Part shown: in pieces, positions 55,107 to 64,000 of the stretch | How positions within the stretch are numbered: the stretch's first letter is position 1 | Layout: each line of letters starts with the position of its first letter | Source of the DNA: Ruminiclostridium herbifermentans | GTDB lineage: Bacteria; Bacillota; Clostridia; Acetivibrionales; DSM-1351 | Assembly: GCF_005473905.2 (NCBI RefSeq) | Contig: NZ_CP061336.1 | Coordinates: 1,914,501 to 1,978,500, forward strand | Direction of reading: 5' to 3' | DNA: 64,000 nt | The notes under the pieces: generated by a model | Told to the model about the DNA's origin: nothing | Seen by the model: only the letters and a program-made list of their open reading frames with translations | Database searches by the model: none | Translations under genes and position numbers: made by a program

Positions 55107-55880
55107 ATGCTTATCAATAAAGTTGAAATATGTGGTGTTAATACTTCAAAACTTCCTGTTTTGACAAATGAACAGAAAAAAGTACTTTTTGAAAGAATGC
55201 ATAAGGGCGATAATTCGGCAAGAGATGAGTTTATAAAGGGAAATCTTCGCCTTGTATTAAGCGTAATTCAGAGATTTAATAACAGAGGAGAGTATGTAGA
55301 TGATTTATTTCAAGTGGGATGTATTGGGTTAATTAAGGCAATAGATAACTTCGATGTATCACACAATGTTAAATTCTCTACTTATGCAGTTCCCATGATA
55401 ATTGGAGAAATTCGCAGATATCTAAGAGACAATAACTCCATCAGAGTAAGCCGTTCACTTAGAGATATTGCCTATAAAGCTTTACAGGCTAAAGAAAGAC
55501 TTACAAACAAAAACTCAAAGGAGCCTACAATTGCTCAACTGGCAGAGGAACTCCAGTTGCCGAAGGAGGATGTAGTATTTGCTCTAGATGCCATTCAAGA
55601 CCCAATATCACTTTTTGAATCTGTATACCATGATGGTGGGGATGCCATTTTTGTAATGGATCAGGTTAAGGATGAGAAAAACATCGACGAAAACTGGCTT
55701 GAGACTATAACCTTAAAAGAAGCAATGAGAAAGTTAAACGACAGAGAAAAGCTGATATTAAATCTTAGGTTTTTCGATGGACGAACTCAGATGGAGGTTG
55801 CAGATGAAATTGGTATTTCTCAAGCACAGGTATCAAGATTGGAAAAAACAGCATTAATGCATATGAAGAAATATATATAA
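55107..55880 (+). CDS. sigG: sporulation sigma factor G
   Basis: Late forespore sigma factor of 257 residues, starting at the ATG behind CGGGAGG. The N-terminus INKVEICGVNTSKLPVLTN is the conserved SigG anti-sigma-contacting segment. Region 2 GNLRLVLSVIQRFNNRGEYVD and region 4 GRTQMEVADEIGISQAQVSR follow. Placed after sigE as in most spore formers. Confidence 0.97.
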   Translation: MLINKVEICGVNTSKLPVLTNEQKKVLFERMHKGDNSARDEFIKGNLRLVLSVIQRFNNRGEYVDDLFQVGCIGLIKAIDNFDVSHNVKFSTYAVPMIIGEIRRYLRDNNSIRVSRSLRDIAYKALQAKERLTNKNSKEPTIAQLAEELQLPKEDVVFALDAIQDPISLFESVYHDGGDAIFVMDQVKDEKNIDENWLETITLKEAMRKLNDREKLILNLRFFDGRTQMEVADEIGISQAQVSRLEKTALMHMKKYI

Positions 55881-55919
55881 CATAAAAACATAAATAAGAA
55901 TATATGTGTTTAAAAATAG

Positions 55920-55991
55920 TATGCTCCTTTATGCAATAGATAGTTCGTGCTAATGCCACGATTGTTGCAAAAGGAGCATATTCCATTTTTT
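55920..55991 (+). terminator. terminator after sigG
   Basis: TATGCTCCTTT and AAAGGAGCATA pair over 11 bp, extended by TGCAA/TTGCA inside, around a loop of about 28 nt. TTCCATTTTTT follows. Confidence 0.7.
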
Positions 55992-56107
55992 AAAATTATG
56001 TGTAAATGAAGGTGTACAAAGCTTCATATATGAGGTAAAATGAGTTTATGATAAATTATCCTGTTTCCATTCAAATTTGATGGCTCGGGAAAATGCGGAG
56101 GTTAAAA

Positions 56108-56572
56108 ATGAAGTGTCCATTTTGTGGTTTTATTGAGGACAAGGTTATAGATTCAAGACCTACAGATGAAGGTTCTGCTATTCGAAGAAGAAGAGAGTGT
56201 ACAAGATGTTCTAAAAGATTTACTACATATGAAAAGGTTGAGAGTTTGCCATTAATGGTAATAAAAAAAGATAGGTCAAGACAGCCTTTTGATAGAGAGA
56301 AACTTATGAATGGGTTATTAAGGGCATGTGAAAAAAGACCTATATCTATAAATGATTTAGAAAAAATGGTAGAAGGTATTGAGACTCAGTTACATAACTC
56401 TCTTCAAAGAGAAGTAACTACTGAATACATTGGCGAAATGGTTATGTCAAAGCTTAAGACCATGGACGAAGTAGCGTATGTGAGGTTTGCTTCAGTTTAT
56501 AGGCAATTTAAAGACATTAATACCTTTATGGACGAATTAAAAAATCTGTTAAGGGACGATAAAAAGGAATAG
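56108..56572 (+). CDS. nrdR: transcriptional repressor NrdR
   Basis: 154 residues. The zinc ribbon MKCPFCG...[16 protein letters not shown] binds DNA at ribonucleotide reductase promoters, and an ATP-cone follows (residues about 49-140, [19 protein letters not shown]) that senses dATP/ATP. Start at 56108 behind CGGAGG; an ATG five codons upstream overlaps that ribosome site. Confidence 0.97.
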   Translation: MKCPFCGFIEDKVIDSRPTDEGSAIRRRRECTRCSKRFTTYEKVESLPLMVIKKDRSRQPFDREKLMNGLLRACEKRPISINDLEKMVEGIETQLHNSLQREVTTEYIGEMVMSKLKTMDEVAYVRFASVYRQFKDINTFMDELKNLLRDDKKE

Positions 56573-56601
56573 TTATTTTAAATTTATATATAAGGCTTTA
56601 T

Positions 56602-56636
56602 AGCTCACCCAATTAATAGTTGGATGGGCTTTTTTA
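56602..56636 (+). terminator. terminator after nrdR
   Basis: AGCTCACCCAA and TTGGATGGGCT pair with one wobble and one mismatch, followed by TTTTTT. Confidence 0.85.
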
Positions 56637-56773
56637 TGTTTCATAATATTCTTCCTAAGCTGTAAAATTCATCAATAAATTTGAACTAAATATTTTTCTA
56701 AAGTTACCGATAAAGAAATTGGATAATGTCGAAAAATGACGAATAATATTAATAATACTTGGGGGTATTACAA

Positions 56774-58300
56774 ATGGAGCAGAAAGTTTTCATAATCGAA
56801 AATGAAAAAAAAGCAAATCAAGCTACAACTAATATATTATTTGGAGCAACTTTAGCCTTTCCTGCTATAATTATTTTGGGCTTGCTAAAATTTTGGAATT
56901 TTGATATGGCAAAACTATATGTGTACTGCTTAATTGGTTCTATATGCACAGTGTCGCCTTATTTATTACGAAAAATTAGAGTAAACAATACTTTCTTAAA
57001 ATACTATACTATAACAATGTCTGCCGTTGTTATAGGTGTACTTAATCTTAACTATCAGATTGGAATTCGTTTAATGTTTATGTTGCCTATTGCACTAACT
57101 TGCATTTATTTTGAAAGAAGACTTACACTAACAGCTCTAGTTCTAGAACTTATAAATATTATTAGCACAAACTACTTTAGATTTATGTCAGACCCTTTAT
57201 ATTCTGAAAATCCATTTGGAAATTACATTTATCACACAGCAGAGTATGTTTTGGAACTTTTAATACTATCTGTAATATTTATTTGGATTGCAAATAGAAC
57301 AAAGAATCTTCTTAATAGCTTGTCTGATTCGGAAGAACAGTCTTTGGTTTTTATTGATAAATTGAAAGGTATTATGAGTAGTTCTCAAAACGCCTCAGAA
57401 ACACTATCAACTTCTGTAAAAGAACTTTTATCGGCAATAGAACAAACTACAGCCTCAAATGAAAATATTAACTTCAACGCTGATAGTGCTTCTAAAGGCT
57501 GTGAAAAGAATTTACAATATATTGAAAGCACAAATACTACTGTTGCGAATATTTCAGATACTCTTAAGTTAATTTCATCCAAAACCCAGAAGTTATCCGA
57601 AGTATCTCAAAATACTTCTTTAGCAGCAGAGGAGAGTGAAAAGGTAATTTTTAATGCCATAAGCAATATGGAGGAAGTTGAACTATCCACTGTACAGAAC
57701 AAAGACATTATAAATAGTTTAGGAGAAAGATCCAAGGAAGTTGGCAGAATAATAGAAATGATTACTAGCATTGCAGAGCAAACCAACCTTCTTGCATTAA
57801 ATGCTGCAATAGAATCAGCAAGAGCTGGTGAACATGGTAAAGGGTTTGCTGTAGTCTCTGATGAAATTAGGAAGCTTGCAGAACAATCTGCAAATGCAGC
57901 GAAAGATATTTCAAACATAATAAATCAGATACAAAACGATACCGAAAAAGCGGTATATTCTATAGACCAGAGTTACGCAACTATTAAGGTGGGAATTGAA
58001 TTGGTTAAAAATGCAGGTGATTCTTTCGAAAAATTGAAGAGTTTACAGGCTGTATCCGATCAAGAGATTCAAGAAATTGCTCAAAATAGTAAACAAACTT
58101 CAGAATATGGACATGAAATTGCTGAAGTTATTTCCAATACAAAATCAATTACATCTAAGTCACTTGATGAAATAAGAGCAATTGCTTCAGCTACATCGAC
58201 TCAGACAGCGTTAATGCAGGAGATATTGTCTTCATTTGCTGTAATTGATAATATTGCAGACCAACTATTAAAACTGAGTAACAGCAATGATATTATATAA
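56774..58300 (+). CDS. methyl-accepting chemotaxis protein
   Basis: 508 residues. The first 180 contain about six membrane segments without a large extracellular sensor, so sensing may be in the membrane. No HAMP domain is evident. The signalling domain carries the hairpin tip [20 protein letters not shown] and [19 protein letters not shown], which binds CheA and CheW. Start at 56774 behind TTGGGGGT; an upstream in-frame GTG/ATG lacks support. It stands alone. Confidence 0.93.
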   Translation: MEQKVFIIENEKKANQATTNILFGATLAFPAIIILGLLKFWNFDMAKLYVYCLIGSICTVSPYLLRKIRVNNTFLKYYTITMSAVVIGVLNLNYQIGIRLMFMLPIALTCIYFERRLTLTALVLELINIISTNYFRFMSDPLYSENPFGNYIYHTAEYVLELLILSVIFIWIANRTKNLLNSLSDSEEQSLVFIDKLKGIMSSSQNASETLSTSVKELLSAIEQTTASNENINFNADSASKGCEKNLQYIESTNTTVANISDTLKLISSKTQKLSEVSQNTSLAAEESEKVIFNAISNMEEVELSTVQNKDIINSLGERSKEVGRIIEMITSIAEQTNLLALNAAIESARAGEHGKGFAVVSDEIRKLAEQSANAAKDISNIINQIQNDTEKAVYSIDQSYATIKVGIELVKNAGDSFEKLKSLQAVSDQEIQEIAQNSKQTSEYGHEIAEVISNTKSITSKSLDEIRAIASATSTQTALMQEILSSFAVIDNIADQLLKLSNSNDII

Positions 58301-58380
58301 TTTCTTATGTAGATAGTTGTAATTTCTACTTCGAAAAGCATATAAGCATCAAATAAAAGTGGATAACAACTGAGTTAATA

Positions 58381-58414
58381 AAAAATGCAACTATATTTTT
58401 TAGTTGCATTTTTT
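58381..58414 (+). terminator. terminator after chemoreceptor gene
   Basis: AAAAATGCAACTA and TAGTTGCATTTTT form a 13-bp stem with a 7-nt loop and a T-run. Confidence 0.9.
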
Positions 58415-59523
58415 ACGTGCTTTTTTAATTACTATGTGTTTTCTGTTTTGATTGTATCAATTACAATTATTTGATAAAATTATAAATATAGGTAAAACGT
58501 GGGCGATAGCATTGGTGGAAGAACGTTATTTTAATAAATCAATTTTTGAAATGAGATAGGCTTCTTAGGGAAATGAAAGGTTTATATATCCTCGAAAAAG
58601 GAAAAGAAATACATCTTTTTGAGAGGATTTATCTAGAGAAAGATATGGAATTGGACGGAAAATGAGAAGGCAATTATAATAAAATTTATATGTAATTGAA
58701 TTTATGTAAAAAAAGATGATTTTTATTTATTTATATGATATAATCCATATTGTGTTAAAAGATTAATTTTTTAAATAATTTCAGGCATCATTTCTATTTA
58801 CTTCATCTGTCAGAAGAATTCAAAAAGAGTCTTAAAGTTGTTTAAAGATTTAAGCAAATCAATATGTAAAATCTTAAGTATATTTTTATATACAAGTTTC
58901 CGTAATTATTACATTCCTTTTAAAAATATAAATACAAGGTAACATAATAGAAAATACGGCTTTTCTATAAGTTGATTTAAACATTTGTAATGTTATAAAT
59001 ATGCAATATAAAATATTGCTAAAATTCTCAAAAAGCATATACATAATATATTTCCTCTAAATATAATATGATTTTTGGAAATTTAGTAATAATCTTTTCA
59101 AAGTTATATAAACTTTGTCAGCTTCCTGAATAAATTTATAATTTCTAAGATAAAAACTCTATGATGCCAGCATATCTTGAATTAATCAATAATCTGTCGG
59201 ACTAAATTGTATGTGGGGAATCTTAATTTTCAGCCAAATGGGTTAAGTTAGCTATACTTTATACTGGGTTCAAGAGCCTGTGCTTACTCGTTTTCTGCCA
59301 ATTGAGTTTAAACTTGCTAATACCAAGAATTTATAGCTGGATAAGTTAATCCAAGCAATTTATATTCATATCTAAATATTTATTTCACGTAACTTAAAAA
59401 TATAGCAAATAGCTGTACTTTTATTATGAAAATTCACTATTAATAATTCACTATAAAAAAATTCAATATTATTAAAATTCAATATTAAATAATTCACTAT
59501 TAAAAAAGAAAAGAGGATCTTAA
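58415..59523. other. 1.1-kb gap before comM
   Basis: AT-rich, no ORF supported. From 59428 to 59505 six variants of AATTCACTATTA or AATTCAATATTA stand close together. The ribosome site AAGAGGAT of comM closes the region. Confidence 0.45.
59428..59505 (+). repeat. short AATTCA(C/A)TAT repeats
   Basis: Six imperfect copies of AATTCACTATT or AATTCAATATT in 78 bp, spaced 12-18 bp apart, 20 bp before the comM start. Could be slippage products or binding sites; nothing decides between these. Confidence 0.5.
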
Positions 59524-61053
59524 ATGGTTTCAAAAATTAACAGTTGTGCGTTAATGGGAATTGACGGACGAATAGTTTCAGTAGAAACAGATATTAGTAA
59601 TGGCATACCAGCTTTTGATATTGTAGGCTTAGGTGATACTGCTGTCAGAGAATCGCGGGAAAGAGTACGTGCTGCCATTAAAAACAGTGGAATTGAATTT
59701 CCAATAAGGCGAATAACAATTAATTTAGCACCTGCAAATCTTAGAAAGGAGGGGTCAGTTTATGATGTGTCAATAGCTATAGGTATTTTGACCGCATCTG
59801 AGATAATAGTTAATAATCAGTTGGATAGCTATATGTTTTTGGGAGAACTTTCTTTAGATGGAGGTATTAAAGCCGTTACAGGGATACTTTCAATGGCAAG
59901 CTGTGCTGCTGCAAATGGAATAAAAAACATATTTGTTCCTGAATCAAATGCAGATGAAGCAGCTGTAATTAAAGATGTGAATATTTTACCTGTTAAAACA
60001 CTTATGTCAATTATTTTGCATCTTAACGGTGAAGAACTTATAACACCATATACTGTGGATATTGACAGCCTTTTTATAAATAGTATTAATTATTCCATAG
60101 ATTTTAGTGATGTTAAAGGACAAGCCAGTGTAAAGAGAGCAATGGAAGTTGCAGCTTGCGGAGCACATAATATGCTTATGATCGGCTCTCCAGGTAGCGG
60201 AAAAACTATGCTGGCGAAGAGGCTTCCTACAATACTGCCTAAGATGACCTTTGAAGAGGCAATTGAAATAACAAAAATATACAGTGTCTCAGGGCTACTT
60301 CCGCAAAAGACCTCTTTGATTACAACGAGACCCTTTAGAAGTCCCCATCATACTATATCAGATGTTTCATTAGTAGGAGGCGGGAAGCATATTAAGCCAG
60401 GAGAGGTTACGCTGGCACACTATGGAGTTTTATTTCTAGATGAGTTTCCTGAGTTTAGCAAGGAGGCTATAGAAGTATTGCGTCAGCCTTTAGAGGATGG
60501 TGAAATCTGCATATCAAGGGTAAATAGCAGCATTACATTTCCTACAAAAACAACATTGATTTGTGCTGCCAATCCATGTAAATGCGGCTATTATCTAGAG
60601 TCTTCTAAAAAATGTAATTGTACACCCAAAATGGTTCAACAGTACTTTGGCAAGCTTAGTCAGCCTCTTTTAGATAGGATTGATATTCATGCAGAGGTGC
60701 ATCCTGTAAAATATGATGATCTCTCGAAAAAAGAACCAGAAGAATCCTCTGCAGTAATTCGCGAAAGAGTAAATAAAGCAAGGAATATACAACTTGACAG
60801 ATACAAAGGCATGGGGATTTATTCAAATTCAGAATTGTCTCCTTCGTTAATAAAAAAATACTGTGAATTGGACAGATACACCTCAAATTTATTAAAAAAG
60901 GCATATGACAAGCTTGGGTTAAGTGCACGGGCTCATAACAGGATACTGAAGGTTGCAAGAACAATTGCAGACATGGATGAATCTGAAACAATAAAATCTG
61001 AACATATTGCCGAGGCAATACAGTATAGAAGCTTTGACAGAATAAAGATATAA
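59524..61053 (+). CDS. comM: ComM/YifB-family AAA ATPase (Mg-chelatase-like)
   Basis: 509 residues: an N-terminal Lon-like fold (about 1-170), an AAA+ domain with Walker A GSPGSGKT and Walker B LFLDEFPEF, a Cys cluster CAANPCKCGYY...CNC, and a C-terminal domain SARAHNRILKVARTIADMD. ComM is a hexameric branch-migration helicase used in natural transformation and recombination. Its stop TAA abuts the two-hairpin repeat. Paired with dprA downstream. Confidence 0.95.
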   Translation: MVSKINSCALMGIDGRIVSVETDISNGIPAFDIVGLGDTAVRESRERVRAAIKNSGIEFPIRRITINLAPANLRKEGSVYDVSIAIGILTASEIIVNNQLDSYMFLGELSLDGGIKAVTGILSMASCAAANGIKNIFVPESNADEAAVIKDVNILPVKTLMSIILHLNGEELITPYTVDIDSLFINSINYSIDFSDVKGQASVKRAMEVAACGAHNMLMIGSPGSGKTMLAKRLPTILPKMTFEEAIEITKIYSVSGLLPQKTSLITTRPFRSPHHTISDVSLVGGGKHIKPGEVTLAHYGVLFLDEFPEFSKEAIEVLRQPLEDGEICISRVNSSITFPTKTTLICAANPCKCGYYLESSKKCNCTPKMVQQYFGKLSQPLLDRIDIHAEVHPVKYDDLSKKEPEESSAVIRERVNKARNIQLDRYKGMGIYSNSELSPSLIKKYCELDRYTSNLLKKAYDKLGLSARAHNRILKVARTIADMDESETIKSEHIAEAIQYRSFDRIKI

Positions 61054-61125
61054 GCTCGAAAATGCACAATGTATTTTCGAGCACCAAAAATGCGCAAGCT
61101 GGTTTTTGCTAGTGTTGGTTTACAT
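61054..61125 (+). repeat. two-hairpin interspersed repeat, copy 3
   Basis: Begins at the base after the comM stop codon. GCTCGAAAAT and ATTTTCGAGC (61054-61082) enclose GCACAATGT. The second, more degenerate hairpin is CAAAAATGCGC-AA-GCTGGTTTTTG. AGTGTTGGTT follows, as in copy 1. Confidence 0.8.
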
Positions 61126-61198
61126 ATAAAAATTGTGTAGTAAAAATATACCTTTAAAAGTTTTAGTTTTTACCCAAGATAGTGAGTAGGAGGTCAAC

Positions 61199-62317
61199 AT
61201 GAAAGAAATAGAATATTGGATATGGATATCCTCATTACAGGGGCTAGGTGCTGTTAAGGCAATGGCACTACTTCAAATTTATAAAGCACCAAGAACCATA
61301 TATTTTATGACAGAACAGGAGTTAAGTGAGATAAATTTTTTAACGGATAAAAATGTTAAAGAGATATTAGATGTTGGAAAAAGAGAACGAGTAGCCGCAA
61401 TTTATAGTTTAATGGTTAAGCATGATATAAAATTAATAAATATATTTGATGATAGATATCCAAATAATCTCAAACAAATATATGATCCGCCAATTGTTTT
61501 GTATTACAAGGGCAAATTCCAAATCAATGACTTTACTATTGCAATTGTAGGCTCAAGAAGAACGACAAATTATGGTGCGTATTCAGCAAAAACTCTATCA
61601 TATCATTTGGCACTGCGGGGTGTTCAAATTGTCAGCGGTTTAGCAAGGGGGATAGATAGAATTGCCCACGAAGGATGTCTAGATGCTAATGGCAAAACAA
61701 TAGCTGTTTTGGGCTGCGGGCTTGATAGCATATATCCTCCAGAGAATAAAGGCCTTTTTGAAAATATACTAAAATGTGATGGACTAATCATATCTGAATA
61801 TCCACCAGGTATGCCTCCACTTCAATATAATTTCCCAGCAAGAAACAGAATAATAAGTGGTCTGTCATCTGGAGTATTAGTTGTAGAAGCCGCTAGAAGA
61901 AGTGGTTCATTAATAACAGTCAGTTATGCATTGGAACAAGGAAGAGAGGTTTTTGCAGTACCTGGAAATATAGATTCTGCGTATAGCAATGGAACAAATC
62001 AATTGATTAAAGATGGAGCAAAAATGGTAATAAATGTTGAAGATATACTGGAAGAGTTTCAATATGGTGAAATATCAAATAATAGTATTACCCCAAATAA
62101 TTCTTCTAGGGCAATTAAAAATTATAGTATTTTCAAAGGGCTTAATACCCAAGAAATCCTTATTGTTAAAATTATATCCAATGGAATTCACCATATTGAT
62201 GAAATAATTGAAAGAAGCAATATATCAGCTAAAGAAGTAAACAATATTTTATTTATGTTAGAAATGAAAGGGATTATTACACAACTGCCGGGTAAGATGT
62301 TTGAAATGTGTTTATAG
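61199..62317 (+). CDS. dprA: DNA-processing protein DprA
   Basis: 372 residues that load RecA onto incoming single-stranded DNA. It has an N-terminal SAM-like part, the Rossmann-type core with IVGSRRTTNYGAYS, VSGLARGIDRIAHEGC and GCGLDSIYPPEN, and a C-terminal winged helix (about 305-370). SD TAGGAGGT. The usual neighbour topA does not follow; the next 500 bp are non-coding. Confidence 0.95.
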   Translation: MKEIEYWIWISSLQGLGAVKAMALLQIYKAPRTIYFMTEQELSEINFLTDKNVKEILDVGKRERVAAIYSLMVKHDIKLINIFDDRYPNNLKQIYDPPIVLYYKGKFQINDFTIAIVGSRRTTNYGAYSAKTLSYHLALRGVQIVSGLARGIDRIAHEGCLDANGKTIAVLGCGLDSIYPPENKGLFENILKCDGLIISEYPPGMPPLQYNFPARNRIISGLSSGVLVVEAARRSGSLITVSYALEQGREVFAVPGNIDSAYSNGTNQLIKDGAKMVINVEDILEEFQYGEISNNSITPNNSSRAIKNYSIFKGLNTQEILIVKIISNGIHHIDEIIERSNISAKEVNNILFMLEMKGIITQLPGKMFEMCL

Positions 62318-62818
62318 CAAGATTTATATTGAAAAGTTTATTCATACTAATCCATAATTAAGTGTCACTCTAAAGTTTATTAATATTTTGGCAGCAGTAA
62401 ACTAATTTGTTAAGTAATTATTTACTTTTCATTTTATAAATATCCTGCAACTATAATTTAAACTGAGAAAGTTGAATTGTTATCCTTATACGTTCATCAA
62501 GTTATTTGAATTTTTTCCTTATCCGAAACAAAAGCAATCTTGACAATTGAATGATAAGGAAATAAATTTCATATCAATTACATATTTTACCTATAAAAAT
62601 TAGATACAACTTTATAAATGAGACGTCATATATTGAAATTAGATAATAATACCGATAAAAAATCGGAACTACTGAGCTGTTAATTAATTGTTTTACTCAG
62701 TAATGGGTTTAATTGCGGATTTTTGTAAAAAAATCAGAATAATTTTAAAAAATATCTTTCTTATTATTGTCATTAATGGTAAAATTAATGACAAAATTAT
62801 CTTATTAAGAGGTACATT
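62318..62818. other. 501-bp gap before the patatin-like gene
   Basis: No ORF. TACTGAG/CTCAGTA near 62671-62704 can form a hairpin. A 24-bp palindrome at 62769-62792 is listed separately. The rest is AT-rich. Confidence 0.45.
62769..62792 (+). promoter_or_regulatory. operator-like palindrome
   Basis: GTCATTAAT and ATTAATGAC are perfect 9-bp arms around GGTAAA, 26 bp before the start of the patatin-like gene. No U-run follows, so an operator is likelier than a terminator. Confidence 0.45.
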
Positions 62819-63799
62819 GTGAATAAAGCGAAAATTTTATCAATTGATGGTGGGGGTATCAGAGGAATTATTCCTGCAATGGTACTGGCTGAAATAGAGA
62901 AAATGACATCAAAACCTATATGTAAATTATTTGACTTTATTTCTGGTACATCAACAGGTGGTATAATAACTCTTTGTCTAACTAAGCCATCAAATAATAA
63001 TCAAGATTTACCTGAGTATAGCGCACAGGATATTGTAAATTTGTATGTAGAAAATGGTAAGAAGATTTTTTCGTCAGATATATTGCACAGGATAATTTCC
63101 TTTAATGGCTTATTTGATGAAAAATACAGTTCTGATGGTATCGAGTCACTTTTAAAGAAGTATTTAGGCACATCAAAATTATCAGAATGCTTAACTCGTG
63201 TTTTGATACCTTCTTATGAAATTGAACTTAGAAGACCATTCTTTTTTAAGAGTTGGCTTGCGAAAAGCAAAAATGATAAAAAGCATAATTTTTATATGTG
63301 GCAGGTAGCAAGAGCTACTTCTGCTGCGCCAACATATTTTGAGCCTTTTAAGCTAGAAATAGATAAAGATACCAATGAGTATTATAGCTTTATTGACGGT
63401 GGAGTATTTGCAAATAACCCAGCTATGTGCGCATTTGCAGATGCAAAAGTAATATATAAAAATATAGAAGATATTTTGATTGTTTCTTTAGGCACTGGAG
63501 AGTTTACTAAAAGTATACCGCATGATAAAGCAAAAGACTGGGGATTGGCAAAGTGGGCTAAACCAATATTGGATACAATATTTGACGGGGAAAGTGACAC
63601 TGTTAATTATCAGTTGAGGCAATTGTTAAAACCAAATAATTATTACCGCATTCAAGCTAGTCTTGAACAATTGGGAAAAGACGAAATTGATGATGCTAGT
63701 GATAAAAATATACATGAATTAATATTGTTGGGAAAAAGTTTAATAGAAGATTGGCAAAGAAATGGTTATCTAGATAGATTATGTTACAAACTTATTTAG
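62819..63799 (+). CDS. patatin-like phospholipase
   Basis: Lipid acyl hydrolase of 326 residues. Oxyanion motif DGGGIRG (10-16), nucleophile Ser45 in GTSTGG and the dyad Asp193 in FIDGGVFANNP complete the catalytic set. It lacks a signal peptide and further domains. GTG start behind AAGAGGT. No partner genes of the CBASS type lie in the 500 bp before it, and what follows is outside the window. Housekeeping lipid turnover or a defence effector are both possible. Confidence 0.92.
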   Translation: MNKAKILSIDGGGIRGIIPAMVLAEIEKMTSKPICKLFDFISGTSTGGIITLCLTKPSNNNQDLPEYSAQDIVNLYVENGKKIFSSDILHRIISFNGLFDEKYSSDGIESLLKKYLGTSKLSECLTRVLIPSYEIELRRPFFFKSWLAKSKNDKKHNFYMWQVARATSAAPTYFEPFKLEIDKDTNEYYSFIDGGVFANNPAMCAFADAKVIYKNIEDILIVSLGTGEFTKSIPHDKAKDWGLAKWAKPILDTIFDGESDTVNYQLRQLLKPNNYYRIQASLEQLGKDEIDDASDKNIHELILLGKSLIEDWQRNGYLDRLCYKLI

Positions 63800-64000
63800 T
63801 AAATTTAAATACATAAAGTTAAATTCGCAAAATAAATTATTAATGGATATAAATATTGGGAAAGTAAAAGGTATATGATATGTTTTAGCAGGTTGATATA
63901 TTTACCAAAAAAGTAAGAATATAGAATAATTTACTATTTTTTATATAGAATTATAAATGTAAGGTTGACAGATTATAAAATCCAGTTTAAATTAGTAGTT
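63800..64000. other. end of window, no gene seen
   Basis: AT-rich. TTGACA at 63964-63969 could be a -35 element of a gene beyond the edge; no -10 can be judged. Confidence 0.3.

Noticed and set aside
62819-63799. CBASS-type defence system around the patatin-like gene
   Set aside because: No cyclase, sensor or other effector gene lies upstream; the downstream side is outside the window, so there is no positive evidence.

Overview
The window is an AT-rich chromosomal segment of a spore-forming, low-GC Firmicute. It looks like a cellulolytic clostridium of the Ruminiclostridium type. The reasons are an intracellular cellobiose phosphorylase beside a cellodextrin-type ABC importer with a YesM/YesN-like two-component system, sporulation genes (spoIIGA, sigE, sigG, coat proteins), T-box leaders, MurT/GatD, and frequent TTG/GTG starts behind strong Shine-Dalgarno (SD) sequences.

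Layout. 1-12 kb is a carbohydrate cluster: solute-binding protein (5' end cut by the window edge), sensor kinase, AraC-type regulator, two permeases, binding lipoprotein, LacI regulator and cellobiose phosphorylase. Together they sense, import and phosphorolyse cellodextrins. 12-18 kb, on the minus strand, holds a PhoR/PhoB-like pair, a CheW and argJ. 19-33 kb is housekeeping: HIT protein, rpsU, yqeY, CYTH and YkgJ proteins, DJ-1 and SDR enzymes, corA behind a structured leader, tRNA-Val, a CaCA exchanger, DUF421/DUF4363, two TrkA proteins, T-box/tyrS and two small coat proteins. 34-47 kb holds a receiver protein, an ECF sigma/anti-sigma pair, polA-coaE, a lytic transglycosylase, T-box/aroF and murT-gatD. 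47-56 kb is the division and early sporulation cluster: the 3' part of murA, ftsQ, sbp, ftsA, ftsZ, spoIIGA, sigE, sigG, then nrdR. 56-64 kb has a chemoreceptor, comM, dprA and a patatin-like lipase.

The most striking feature is that murA is in two pieces on the same strand, about 12.3 kb apart. Codons 1 to about 118 are at 34386-34745 and the rest is at 47085-48014 in front of ftsQ. The pieces add up to one normal MurA and overlap only around the catalytic PGGC motif. The 3' piece begins exactly where an array of degenerate interspersed repeats ends.

Intergenic regions carry several dispersed repeat families: a two-hairpin element starting GCTCGAAAA, a 155-bp fold-back element, and a 28-bp repeat seen near both murA pieces. 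Other points to check are an SD-hairpin-start arrangement shared by aroF and murT, a leader ORF with an SD-sequestering hairpin before corA, a decayed copy of part of argJ, and a wide-spaced Spo0A-type promoter far upstream of spoIIGA. All family assignments rest on motif recognition by eye; no database search was run.
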